A stretch of 33,646 bases of DNA from Welwitschia mirabilis (taxonomy: Eukaryota; Gnetophyta; Gnetopsida; Welwitschiales), in NCBI GenBank assembly GCA_051453625.1, contig JBOZIK010000001.1:126786703-126820348 (forward strand), given 5' to 3'. The translations under genes were made by a program, and so were the position numbers. Below the pieces are notes generated by a model. That model saw only the letters and a list, made by a program, of their open reading frames with translations. It was not told the DNA's origin and did not search any database. Below are positions 20,804 through 32,111 of this stretch, piece after piece; position 1 is the stretch's first letter; every line of letters starts with the position of its first letter.

Positions 20804-22794
20804 TCACAAATATGAAAAATAACTTATGCATTATCAAAGTACTAAGAGCTTGTAGTCTTAATAAAAATGAACTTGATAAAGAAATAGAGCATATAATATG
20901 AGTAATTTAATTAAGGACATTTTTCACTTCTAAAATAAGAATCCATAGGCATTTGAATGCCTTTCAATTGGCTAAAATCTAATTGATCATCCATAAATTA
21001 AAAAAAACTTGAAATTCTTAGACATACTACATGATGAAAAACTAAAGTAAAATCAAGTTAACAGATGTTTAAAAAGAGAGACTATTTTAATCATTATATT
21101 TATATAAGGTAATAGGTGGACATCTCTTCAAAAAAAAAAAAAAAGAGGCTCTATTAAATTGATTTATTTAAGTATAATATAGTTTCTTTTCTTTGCATTT
21201 ATTATTATGCCAAAAAGATAGACATTCCAACATAGTTATTGCATTGTACCTTTAAAAAAAATAAGGACCAAACCATCTAGAAAATAATTGATAAAGCATG
21301 AAAGGAATATGATCATTCTTAAATCAAGTCATTTGGTGGTAAAAGAAAAAAATTGATAAAAACTTACTAACATAAATTTCCCAAGCCAAATAAGAGATGA
21401 TGAATTGACAAATTTCATTGAAAAATAATATTTTAGTAAATTAATAAAAAACATGATTTTCATTCCATGATTCATCAATGGTACTAGTCAAAGAATGGAT
21501 CTAAGAAATGTTAGAAGGCTTCTTAGGATGATTGATTAGGGTATGTTTAGTAAGACTAATAAGTTCCCCAAGATTCAAGTCAAGACATGGATTTACATGA
21601 AGAAGGTAAAGCTTTTTCCAATTTAAAATTTCAAGAATTCTTAACTCATGTTTTTTAAAATTACAAGGTAATGTGAAATTAGGGGCAGAATAAAGGATAA
21701 TATTTTTATATTTAATAGAAAGCATAAGTAGAAGAGATAGAGAAATATTTTGATAGGATTATACTCTTCAAGTTTGATTCCTTCATGAGATGTGAGAAGT
21801 TTCTACTCTATTAGATTTTGTTGAATATCTATAAGTTATTTCTTATCCTTCTTTTTCTCATTAATCAGGTTATTGCATATCATTATTTTATAAATTATTA
21901 GATTTATTAAAAATTTTAAAAAGAGAGATGTGATTACTATGTTTATTATAAATTGAAAAATTTTTAGATTTCTCTAAATAGGTTCGTCCCTTTCACATTA
22001 ATTTCCATCAGTAAGTAAATATTAGACATATAATCTAATATCTTTATATCATCACTTGATGAATTTTCATCTTTATCATTCTTGTTTAATTAATGAGTTA
22101 AAATGCTATTGTCTTCATATTGGATATTTTCTATTAGATATTGACCATCTAAAAGTTCATTGTCAAAATAAAAGTTATCACTATGTGTAGCAATCTTAAT
22201 GTTTTTCTCCCTCTTCATTATTAAGGTGAAAGATAGTAAACATAGTAGAGTAGGCTTGGGAATGTTGTGTTGCAAGAGAAGCTTAAGGTATTTGATTTTC
22301 TAACATGGTTTGTTAAAGTATTCCTATATTTGTAATGTCTTTATTAATAGTGTTTTGCATTGTCTTTAGTTCTTCTATTGAATCATAAAGCAAATCATCT
22401 TGATTGCTTTGATGGCTAGAATAACTTAGTGGGTATAAAAAAATCAATTTCTTCTTCGTATTCCTCTTTAGAAGGAGATTTAGATATGACAAATCTATAA
22501 TATAATTATTTTTAAATGAAGTAGTATCATAAACTATTAAAACTCATCATTACTATTCATACATAAAAGTTGAAAATAATAAGGGAAAAAAGAGGAAGGT
22601 TAAAAAGATGAAGGGTTCTAATTCTAGTTTTAGCATTGTTTTTCATTAACAACTCTCTTTTTATTTCTTCAAATATTTCATATAATGTTCTTCCTTTATT
22701 CTCAAGACCCAAGTTTCTCTTTCTTTTGTCAAAGATTGCTCATAGTATTCTTTTATCCATGGAAGTAGATGAGATACAGAAAGAGGGAGGAGCT

Positions 22795-22888
22795 AAGTAT
22801 GATGATCATCCAAATTATCTAAAAAGTAAAGTATAGATTAAAAATGTTTTTAAATTGTCTAAAAAGTAAAGTATGATGATCATCCATA
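22795..22888 (+). repeat. Rearranged local duplication
   Basis: AGTATGATGATCATCCA occurs at about 22796 and 22871, and TCTAAAAAGTAAAGTAT at about 22819 and 22858. The two motifs are in swapped order in the second copy, as expected from an overlapping tandem duplication. Confidence 0.7.
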
Positions 22889-23114
22889 ATATTACATAAG
22901 ATGCAAAACCAATAATAACATAAAAAAAAATAATGGAAATTAAAATGAAAGAAAAACTAAAAAAGAAAAATCCCAAGCTAAACTAAGAAGGTAAAAGTGT
23001 AAGATAAACTAGGGAAAAAAAATTGTATGTACAAACTACATAAGTGAATAAATTAAAATCAAATTAGTTACTTAAGTAGTAATAATTAATCTTTTGAAAT
23101 TTCTTAAACTTCTG

Positions 23115-23130
23115 CCAAGCAATGATACTA
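23115..23130 (-). other. Degenerate initiator-Met primer-binding site
   Basis: Read on minus, TAGTATCATTGCTTGG directly follows the inner end of the right LTR. It matches 9 of the first 12 bases of the usual TGGTATCAGAGC site. This sets the orientation of the element as minus. Confidence 0.6.
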
Positions 23131-24293
23131 AGATTTTACAGTGTGAATTTATGCTCTTTTATCCAAAATATTCTACAATATTTAAGCATAATGCCTAAAA
23201 ATCTTAGCGTAGCTCTGTGCAAAAACACAATTAGGTAATGGGATTAGCTTAAATGTCATAAATTAGTAAATAATTCTAGTAGAGAGTTTATAAAATTTAT
23301 TTATAACAATAAATATATATTTTTATATTTTATAAATACAAATGAAATGAGAACAATGCAATAATGACGATGATGAAATATAATAGGTGAAAATGAAAGC
23401 AATTCTAGATGTAAGTTCTAATCAATTTAATCAATCTATTATCATCTGGATTAACTCTTATAATCTATATTAATTAAAAATTAATTTGACTTTAATTGTA
23501 AAGAACATAGAATATAAGAAAAAAAGAGGAAACAAAGCATTTAAAAAATGATCCTTTAGTAACCAAAATATCTTACATTCACTTTAAAAGTAGTCTTCTC
23601 TCAATGGAAGGAAAGATAGTGCAACACCAAGATAAGCTCCTCTCCTAAGATAAATGCATTCTTTACTCAATTACACTCTTAACTCATCACAAAAAAATCG
23701 ATGCATGAATGGTGCTTACAAATGAGGGATCAATGCCATTTTATAGGAGAGGGTAGGATTGAGATGATTAGGATCATTTGGCTTATAGTAGTAGGTGGTC
23801 ATTACAATTAGGCAGTTATGATGTCTATCATGTCGCCTAGGTAGGATGAATAAGATTTCTCATCTTGTAGCATTAGGTGAAATCTTTGTCGTCTTGTGTT
23901 ATATGGAGTTTGTCATGTTACCGAGGTAGGATGGATAAGACTCCTCATATTGTAGCATTAGGTAGATTCTTTATATTCTTGTATTAGGTGGAGTTGGACA
24001 TGATGAGTCCAACACTTAACCTTTAAATCATGATGCATCTTCCAACCAATGCTATTACCAAACGTCACTAACATTACCTTCATGTCATTGTCACATGTCT
24101 CATGTATCACTACCACATGACACATACTTTTTTAAAATGCTTCATAATTAATCATTTTTTCTTTAAATTATCCTTAGTTCTTTGTCTTTAGTTCTTAGTG
24201 TTAAAAATAGTTAATTTAAGATTAAACCTATAAAAAGGGCCTGAAGATATACTCTAAACATAGTGTTTAATATGGCCAATATGGCTCACAATA
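23131..24293 (-). mobile_element. 5' LTR (right copy) of minus-strand LTR element
   Basis: Direct repeat of 18503-19611, about 4.6-4.7 kb away. Its outer end reads, on minus, TATTGTGAGCC, so the terminal TG has become TA. Two imperfect 85-bp repeats (from 23847 and 23932) with the GATAAGA-type hairpin correspond to those of the left copy. The primer site lies just inside. Target-site duplications could not be identified because both ends are decayed. Confidence 0.85.
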
Positions 24294-25636
24294 GGTAGCA
24301 ATAGTAATACCTATAATACAAGTGGAGATGACTCATGAATCTCTACCTTTCTCATCTAATTTCTTTTTCCTATTCATCCCCATGTAGTAAAAACATGTTA
24401 GAATATAACTTTCTTACATTTTTTAAAAAGTGTATGTTACCAGTTTGCTACATTAGATAGATCCATCGTCTTATCTCCATTTGTCTACATAAAAAACGTC
24501 ATGTTACTATAAAAACTATCTAAATACCCCATTTATAATGAAATCCATAAATCTTTTAAACATTGTGGCATTAACTAAAGATGTTATGTGAAAAATAGGT
24601 GATAACACTAATAAATCTAATAGTGACACTAGTCATACTATGTAGTTGCAATTTGACAAGTTCTAGCTTGGTCAAAATGATAGATATTTGAATATGGAAC
24701 ATATATTTTAATACATAGTAAGGATCTGGATTTGGTTTGTATGGATTAAAGGATAAATCTTAATTCTTGACCAATATTTAAAAATGAACAATTAAGATTT
24801 TTAAGGCATAGACTAAGTCTAAATTTTGGATTTGTGTTTCTTACTGTATTTATTTTGATACAAATTAAATTTACATAGGGAATTGAAATTCTAAAAAGTA
24901 ATGTTAAACTTAGCAAAAGAATCCTTAGTGTAAAAATGAGATGAAATTTTAATTTTGATGCTTTATTTTTACCTAAGGTTTTAGATCATTGAATCTTATC
25001 AACTCTCAATTACTTATATAATTGTAAGACTAAATAATTACTTAATGATGTATCACATGTACTATTATGTGTTTAATTTTAATAATTAAAATACATCACT
25101 CATAATACTATTAATTAGGTATAACTTCTAACTGCATTTGTTTTAAGACAAGATAAAAATAGAACATAAAATAAATAAAATAGATTATTCAATTAATTAT
25201 TTTAATTAACTTAGATAATCTTACATTCTAGAAATTTATCTTTACTAATACTTTGAACATTATAATAATAAGATTTAATCTTATTCCTAGTATACGATGC
25301 ATTATAATGTATTCTTATTATTTGATCATCATCCTCCAAGCCCATCATAAATAGAAAAGAAAGGTTTTTAAAGAATAATGATTATCCCAATCTTACATCC
25401 AATTTTATTATGTTTATATTAATTTTATATATCCCAATTTTCTCATTAGTGAATATTCACTAGAAGAAGACTATGAATATATCTTATACTCATGTAAGTT
25501 GTAAGATTTACATATTCATATAACATTCAGTCATTTTGTATGCTAAATTATGATTAGTAACTTCAAATTTTCTAAAACTAATACAATTAGTACACTTCTT
25601 TGTAGATTATCTAGTATTCACAAGTAACTTCTAGTA
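24294..25636. other. Unassigned AT-rich sequence, no gene seen
   Basis: No protein domain or structured repeat was recognised between the right LTR and the minisatellite. Confidence 0.5.
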
Positions 25637-25884
25637 AAGGCCTTTACGAAGACCTTTACCATATAAAATGTGTATCTTTCTCATGAAAATAAAGGTCTTT
25701 TGCATATACAATGTGTATCTTTCCATAGTGAGAATGTATATCATAAAGGTTTTCTACATATATAATGTGTATATTCTCCATAGTAAAAATATGAATCATG
25801 GAGTTTTTCTATATATATAATGTGTATCCTCTTAATAGTAGGAATGTGTATCATGAAGGTATTCATCATATAGAATTTCATGTC
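25637..25884 (+). repeat. Minisatellite, about 55-bp period, five units
   Basis: Units begin with AAAGG[T/C]-like starts at 25691, 25745, 25800 and 25855 (spacing 54, 55, 55), preceded by a shorter unit near 25637. Each contains a variant of ATAATGTGTAT and a TATCAT end. The last unit is partial. The units differ at 20-30% of positions by eye, so the array is old. Confidence 0.8.
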
Positions 25885-25949
25885 TTTATGTGTAAACACT
25901 ACTGGTACCCAACTATGTTTTTAGAGTACAAAATATCATATCTACTGAA

Positions 25950-26820
25950 ATTATTTTATATTCATTAAAGATCATAACCAATTTCAAGGCTGTATAATAT
26001 CTACTATAGCATGCTTGAAATAATATTAGATGTAAATTTTATAAGACATCTATGAATTCTTAAATCATATAATAAAACTAATTGTTAAGTTCAAAGGATT
26101 TCCTAAGGATGTACCTCTCATGATATACCTTTATTTTTTATTTTTGAATTTTTATAAAGTTCTCATAAGCTTCATTTCAAAATTTTTCTAGTTTATTTAG
26201 GTTAATCTTCCCAAGTTTTAAAGNNNNNNNNNNNNNNNNNNNNNNNNNNNNNNNNNNNNNNNNNNNNNNNNNNNNNNNNNNNNNNNNNNNNNNNNNNNNN
26301 NNNNNNNNNNNNNNNNNNNNNNNATTTAGGTTTTAATTTAGCTATTTTATGGGATAAAAATATTTATGTATAATTTCTAAAGCAATATGATAAGACTTTT
26401 AAAATAAAAGTTAATAGGGTAACATTTCAATGAAGTTATTATATTAGTTTAATAGGCCCATGAAGCATCATTGATGCGGAAGAAACCAATCTTTATTATT
26501 TGAATTTATAGTTATTTGTAGAATCCTTTTAAACTCTAAGTTAGTAGCTTTTAATTAACTATTCATTTGTGGATGATAAGTGGTTACAACATTAGGAATT
26601 ATTCCACATTTGCTCATTAGATTATTTAATGTTATGTTTCAAAATCAAATTTATCCACCATTAATGATAACCTTAGGATGGTCAAAGTGAGATAAGATCT
26701 ATTTTTTTAAGAATCTAATAATAACTCTAGCATCATTAGTTCTAGTTGGAATAGATTCACACCACTTAGTGATGTAATCTACAAAAATGAAACATTTGCT
26801 AATAAAATATAAATCTTAGA
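25950..26820 (-). pseudogene. Decayed Athila-type Gypsy integrase core and tail
   Basis: Read right to left. FIFVDYITKWCESIPTRTND (26800-26740) carries the first catalytic Asp. HPKVIINGG (about 26675) has Asn in place of the second Asp. VVTTYHPQMNS then stop and LKATNLEFKRIL (26600-26540) has Lys where the catalytic Glu belongs. NSNNKDWFLP follows. The tail continues to HKYFYPIK and, beyond the 100-N run (26224-26323), to GKINLNKLEKF, NEAYENF and YHERYILRKSFE, ending near 25960. The signature around HPQ and SNRE-like residues points to the Athila lineage. The triad D-N-K excludes activity. Both losses are G-to-A changes. Confidence 0.87.
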
Positions 26821-26827
26821 CATTAAA

Positions 26828-26869
26828 TAGTTTAAGAATAGAAGAAGGTAGTTTAAGAATAGAAGAAAG
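26828..26869 (+). repeat. 21-bp in-frame tandem duplication
   Basis: Units 26828-26848 and 26849-26869 differ at one base. On minus they read SSILKLP and SSILKLF between the integrase zinc finger and core. Confidence 0.9.
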
Positions 26870-27790
26870 CAAGATCATATCTTTCTTTCCAATCTTACCT
26901 AATCATTGACATTTATTACCTGCTTTACAATATTTAGAAGCATTTTGTAAAATAGTTGGCTAATAAAGTTTAAATTAAATAACTGGATAAGAAGTCTTTT
27001 TATTAGACAAGTAACCACCACATGCTCCATTAGTTTTGAATTTTAAAATGCTAAAAGTTTTAGATTATGGAATAAATTTATGAATGATTTAATTAAACTA
27101 GTATTTAAAACTATAAAGATCATATGAAAAGTACTTAGTAACTTTATGTAATAATAACTTTATATCTTAATTATTTTAATGGTCAACTAATTTATGCGTA
27201 TAAGATAATTAGTTATGCCAGGATACTAAGGTTCTCTTATAAGTCATGAAGACACGTATTAAGAAATGAGTCATTTATGGTAATTAAACATAAAGAAGAT
27301 GAGGAGTAAGGAAATAATCCAATATAAATGATCAAAAACTAGTTGGTTTACTCATTTCTTATAGTTAATATTAAGGTTAAATTTTTACAAAAGTAATATC
27401 AACATCTTTAATATAGTCTTACATTCCTTTTTATCTAATAGGTATATAAAAGCTAAATGAAGAGTAAAGATAATGGGTTTTTAATTACAAGATATGATAT
27501 AAACTTTTTCAAGATAAAAAATATTACTAAAAGATCTTTTTTAGTTGTTTTGTAGTGTAGTTATAGACTTTGTAATGTTTTGTTTGCATATGAAATAGCA
27601 TATTGGTTTCCATCCTTTCTTTGATCCAAGATTTCTTTTATAGCATAATCATTTACATTAATATTTGTAATTGGATTTTTATGTATTTTACCCCTAAAAC
27701 TTAGTATAATAATATGTTTTCTCAAGGTTATAAGTGTTATATTGATCATTAATAATTTTTAGCACTTTATTTTTAGGTTATTACAACCTA
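26870..27790 (-). pseudogene. Decayed Athila-type Gypsy RT end, RNase H and integrase zinc finger
   Basis: Read right to left. A 62-codon open stretch (27749-27561) contains VNDYAIKEILDQRKDGNQYA and ISYANKTLQSL, the RT-RNase H junction, in which the usual DASDYA is VNDYA. RNase H follows (LEKVYIIS; then KKECKTILKMLILLL near 27410; then VNQLVFDHL near 27340). The integrase zinc region is near 27040-26880: GACGGYLSNKKTSYPVI, PTILQNASKYCKAGNKCQ and LGKIGKKD, with the first Cys of the C-x2-C pair replaced by Gly. RT proper should lie above 27790 but is not recognisable; the (AT)17 tract begins 180 bases further on. Confidence 0.85.
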
Positions 27791-27965
27791 CTCTAACTTT
27801 GTTAAAGCTAAGATAGCTAAAGAAACTAGTGTTAGTATATCAACTACTAATGTCATTGATGTTCTAGAGTCAAATTGGTTCTATATAAGAGAATAACATA
27901 AATAAATAATAAGAAAATATATTAACATTACGACCTAGTGCTAAACTTGTTAATGAACATTAAGG

Positions 27966-27968
<3 letters not shown>

Positions 27969-28002
<34 letters not shown>
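27969..28002. repeat. (AT)17 microsatellite in a 42-bp palindrome
   Basis: Seventeen perfect AT units, flanked by GATC on both sides so that 27965-28006 is a perfect palindrome. It lies just beyond the point where Athila-type pol stops being readable. Confidence 0.95.
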
Positions 28003-28005
<3 letters not shown>

Positions 28006-28174
28006 CTACCACTATCCATTTATTAAGAATAATAAAGACTTATATGATGTATTTATATCTACAGAAAACTAGTAATAACTATCCTAACTGAAGGATTGAT
28101 TATTATTCATCCATTATCTTCCATTTGTTGCTTAATTATGGAGCTTTAAGTCCATCATTTTTGAAATGATGTTC

Positions 28175-28290
28175 ATCCTCATCCATCAGAGCTCTTCCAT
28201 CTTAGATCCAAGATTCCAGTGGCTATGATGAGGGATTTTCTAAGCATAAAGTTTTAAGCCTCATTTCTTCCTTTCTAGTTATAATGTAAT
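28175..28290 (+). other. Possible retroelement leader with degenerate PBS, plus strand
   Basis: CATCAGAGCTC at 28184-28194 keeps the ATCAGAGC core of an initiator-Met primer site. The following 50 bases match the minus strand of 16570-16625 at about 79% by eye. This would put a plus-strand element's 5' LTR to the left and its interior to the right, but no gag could be read. Confidence 0.35.
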
Positions 28291-30519
28291 TACTAAGTTG
28301 TGTGATCTCTATCATGCTTTACCTTAGCCTTTGATCTGTAATCTAGTATTCTCTATAGTGGTTGCATCATTGATGAATGCACTTTGATTTATAATTGGAC
28401 TTACTTTACTTTTTAATATCTACTATAGTTAAGATTAATAGTTATGCGATAATAAATTTTAAATGATGTTTTATATGTATTTATTAGATTTATTCTTTTA
28501 ATGCTTTTCAGCATTTAAATGATTGATATGTTAGTAGATGACTATTTCTATGATTTATGTCATGTTTCTAATCACTTGATTTTGATTGTTTTGATTAATT
28601 GATAAATACTAAGGTACTAAAATATCTTTAAAATGGAAAATAATTTTTTTAAAAATTATAAATTAAGTTTGAAAATAGACTTTTATCAACTTTTGACAAT
28701 GGAAGAAATTCACTTAATTTTCAAGAGAAAAATGGATGTTTAAATTTTCTAACTTCAAAAATAATAAAATTGAGGAAATAATTTAAAATTTAAATAGATG
28801 ATTTTGAAATTTTTTTAACAAATATTTAGTAATTAAAAAGTAAAAACTTTTTCTTTCTTAATATAATTTTATAAAGGAAGTATTTCAAAGAAAAAAGAGT
28901 TTATGAATCTGATTTGATAAATTGATATATACCTAGAAAATGATAACATTTAAAATATTTAATAATTATTTGATGTGAAGTGGATCCTATAATAAGATAT
29001 TATATATTCTATATTATATTTTCAAAAATGAAACAGGATAGAGAAAAAAAATTTATTTTATAAATAAAAATCATAATTTTAAGATAAAGTAAATTTTGTA
29101 ATAAATATAAAATATAATTAAAATATTTTAAATAGATTAAATATAGAATTTTATTAGAATAGAATTTTAACTTAGCAATGAATGATGTCTTTAGAAAGGA
29201 GATTAACCAAGAATTTTGACTTTAAGATTAGAGATGCAATTTTTATATTGTTAATTTAGCAAGAATGCTTTGATCTCTTTATAGATTGACTTCTATATAT
29301 TTTGAAGTAAAATTTAAAAGTCTTTTAGAAAGAAATTTTTAAAAAGGGGAGAGGATATAGAAGAAGTTAAAACTCTTGAGCAAATGATTTAGGAGGAGCT
29401 GAAAATAGAATTTTAACTTGAGTACAAAGTTAAGAAACTTTTGAATGTTGTATTTTGGGATGTTAGGAATTTGAAAGATCATTTTTGGAAAGGTTGTTTA
29501 TAAAAATATTTTCTTTAAAAATATAGTTTTTATAAATTTTATTTTCAAAGAGAGGTTTTTGTTTTGGAAAATATTTTTACTCTTTCTCATGCATAACAAA
29601 ATTATTTTCCAAAAGAAATATATAAGTTTATGTATAGTTTTTTTCCCCTTTTATGATAAAAATTTTGGAATTTAGAACATATAATAGAAAATACAATTTT
29701 ATAAATGATTTGAATAAAATGATAAGGGTTTAATTGATATGTTATTGATGTCCTCTTCTTGATTCTTAACATTTTTTATTTTAGATTTATATTTTAGAGA
29801 GTAAATTGATTAGATATTTAAGATTATCTTAATTTAAATAACCTTTGATTATGAACTTGTTGAGCTTTGAGATATAATATAACTCATTGCTAATCGAGTG
29901 AAATATTCTTAGAAATTTTACTAGTATGTAAATGAACAGAAAGAATAATGTGGTGAAACTAGTTCTATGTATTTAACTTCTAGATTCATTTCTCTTTAAA
30001 GAGTTTTAAGGTTTGCATCTCTTTGATTTTTGATCCTTGAAACCTTTATTATTTATTCATAGTATTACATCAACTTGAATCAGCATGTTTATCATTTTTC
30101 TTTTTAAATTTGTTAGTTGTCAAAATGCTAAACAAAACACAATGAAGCATATGTTCTAATAATAATTCATGAAAATGTGATAAATGTTTTGAGATAAAAA
30201 ATAATAGTTTATATTTATTTTATTAAAAAATATATAAACATACTTGAAACAAGAGTTTACATTTTAATTTATTAATATTAATGTTTTGAATAATGTAAAC
30301 TTATGAATTATTATTTTAATTTCTATTTATATCTTTTGAGATAATATGAAGAAAATTTATTATTTTTTTAGTTAAGTTTATTTTTAGATCTAAATCTATA
30401 ATTTTAAATGTATAACTTTTAACATTTTTATTGTACGATTAGCAATTCCATTTTTGATAAATGTAGTTAAGATTTTATTTTTTATTTAAGAATTTTAATT
30501 ATGTAAGTCTTGTATTTTT
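28291..30519. other. Unassigned, very AT-rich sequence
   Basis: No gene seen. The part below 30520 should hold the 3' end of the minus-strand Tat-type element but is too decayed to read. Confidence 0.5.
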
Positions 30520-31060
30520 TTTAAAGATATTTTAAACTTCTTAATCATTATTGTTCACGATAAAATCTTGATTTCAAATGAAAGTATAGTTTATGATCCA
30601 TGGAATAATTCATATAATGTTGATATTATCACTATTTTAATAATTATCTGATTTATCCATGTGCCATATGCTAGTTTTTCATAATAAGTATTTATTTCTC
30701 TAAACAAGTTTTTTAATGAAATTAATGATTAATTTATACTTTATTCTACATGATCATTTGCTTGTGGAAATTGAGGTGATGAAAATGAGATTTTGATATT
30801 GAATCTTTATAATGAAGAATGCATATCAATGGTTTTGAATTGACATTTGTTATCAATGATAAATACAAAGGAAATTCCAAATCTTGTTATGATGTGATAT
30901 AAGATGAATTTCTTGATGTATTTCTTGATGATAAAAGAAGTGATTTTGAGAAGTGATCATTAATTATCTAATAAAATATGAATCCACTTTTTTTAAATAC
31001 CCATATTGATTCAATCAGGAATAATCCATTAAGTGGTTGATGTAAGATGGATGTAAATAA
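30520..31060 (-). pseudogene. Decayed Tat-type Gypsy integrase core
   Basis: Read right to left. INDHFSKS (about 30935) fits the first catalytic Asp strand. ITRFGISFVFIIDNK (30895-30850) keeps the second Asp. ISFSSPQFPQANDHVE (30805-30745) keeps the catalytic Glu, then a stop. LAYGTWINQ and LYELFHGS, with LSFEIKILS (30700-30570), is the helix-turn region that ends in the VYG motif of plant Gypsy integrases. FSSP-PQANG-type signatures distinguish the Tat branch from Athila. Stops and frameshifts are fewer than in other domains here, but the gene is not open. RT and RNase H, expected above 31060, were not convincingly found. Confidence 0.8.
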
Positions 31061-32111
31061 TTAACAAGCATGAAAAATATTTTATGAAGTTGAAGTAATC
31101 ATCATGAATTTTTTTAAATAATATCATAATTAAAGAATATATAGTATGAGAGATTTTTCTTTCTACTATGTTTACACAATCTAGAGTGAGATTATTTTAG
31201 GATTTAACATGCTTCTCATGATTTCAAATATTATAATAAGGTAATATAATATTTTTTAAAGAGTTAATTTTGAATTAGATAATTTTTTTCTTTAGTTAAA
31301 AATTTCTCTTTTGAGATTTGTAAGTTTTTGGGAAACTTTTAACCTTTGAAGTATTAAATCATGATATCAAATCATTTAATTAGTTGAATAAATTTTCTAA
31401 TAATTCTTTATCTTTCTTCTTGTTTAATGTTCATGATCTTAGTAATTTATGTCTATTTTGGTTATTCTTATAAAATTACTCATGTTGGAAGTGGTGAAAT
31501 AATATTTAGGAAGATTAAAGTTCTATTATTTCTTTTACATGTTGATTTAAAATCATAATTCTCTAGTTGAGAAAATATTTTCTTGACTTATTTTAAATAT
31601 TATTAAATCATTTCAAATTTATAGTCATATGTTGTTATTACTTAGTTGTTTATTGGTGGTAAACCTCTTATCATTTTTATGTTTTTAAGTATGTTATTTT
31701 TTTCCAATGTTGAGATCTCTTAATAAAGTTTCATATTATATAATATTAATGGTAATTTAAACTTAAACAAGATTAGCACACAAAATTAGTTGTTAAAAAC
31801 TTATATAATTCTAGGTTACCCACCATTTTAATTTTTAGTTTCATTAAAATATATATGTACATTTCATAATATACTTTTTTAATGATATGTATTTTTGCAT
31901 CTATAAATTATTCTTCATTTAATTCTTCTTGATTATTATTGTTTTCTTATAGAAATATTTAATTTAGGATATTAATAAGTATATAATAATACTATACTTA
32001 GGAAAGATTAAAATCCTAGTATAAACTCTATTAGATGTGGTTGCTTATAAAAGTAAGCTATGTTATTTGAAATAGGGAGAAAAATAAAATATAGATTTTT
32101 AAATCTCATTT
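31061..32111. other. Unassigned, probably upstream pol of the Tat-type element
   Basis: By position this should be the integrase zinc finger, RNase H and RT of the element at 30520-31060. I looked for their signatures on minus and found nothing firm. Confidence 0.35.

Larger units (their letters stand above)
19612..23130 (-). mobile_element. Internal region of LTR element, no protein recognised
   Basis: About 3.5 kb lie between the two LTRs. On the minus strand I could not recognise gag, protease, RT, RNase H or integrase, although far older-looking elements nearby are still readable. The longest frames (21725-21501 and 22275-22090, minus) match no family I know. A purine-rich tract on minus lies at 20803-20750. 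This suggests a non-autonomous element of the LARD kind, or an interior replaced or too decayed to read. Confidence 0.55.

Noticed and set aside
22636-22836. 66-codon plus-strand frame
   Set aside because: Lies inside the minus-strand LTR element, partly on a local duplication, with no recognised domain.
25637-25884. CRISPR-like array
   Set aside because: Units are contiguous and diverged without unique spacers, and the context is a plant genome; it is a minisatellite.
27561-27749. 62-codon minus-strand frame as a separate small gene
   Set aside because: It is the RT-RNase H junction of a decayed Athila-type pol, not an independent gene.
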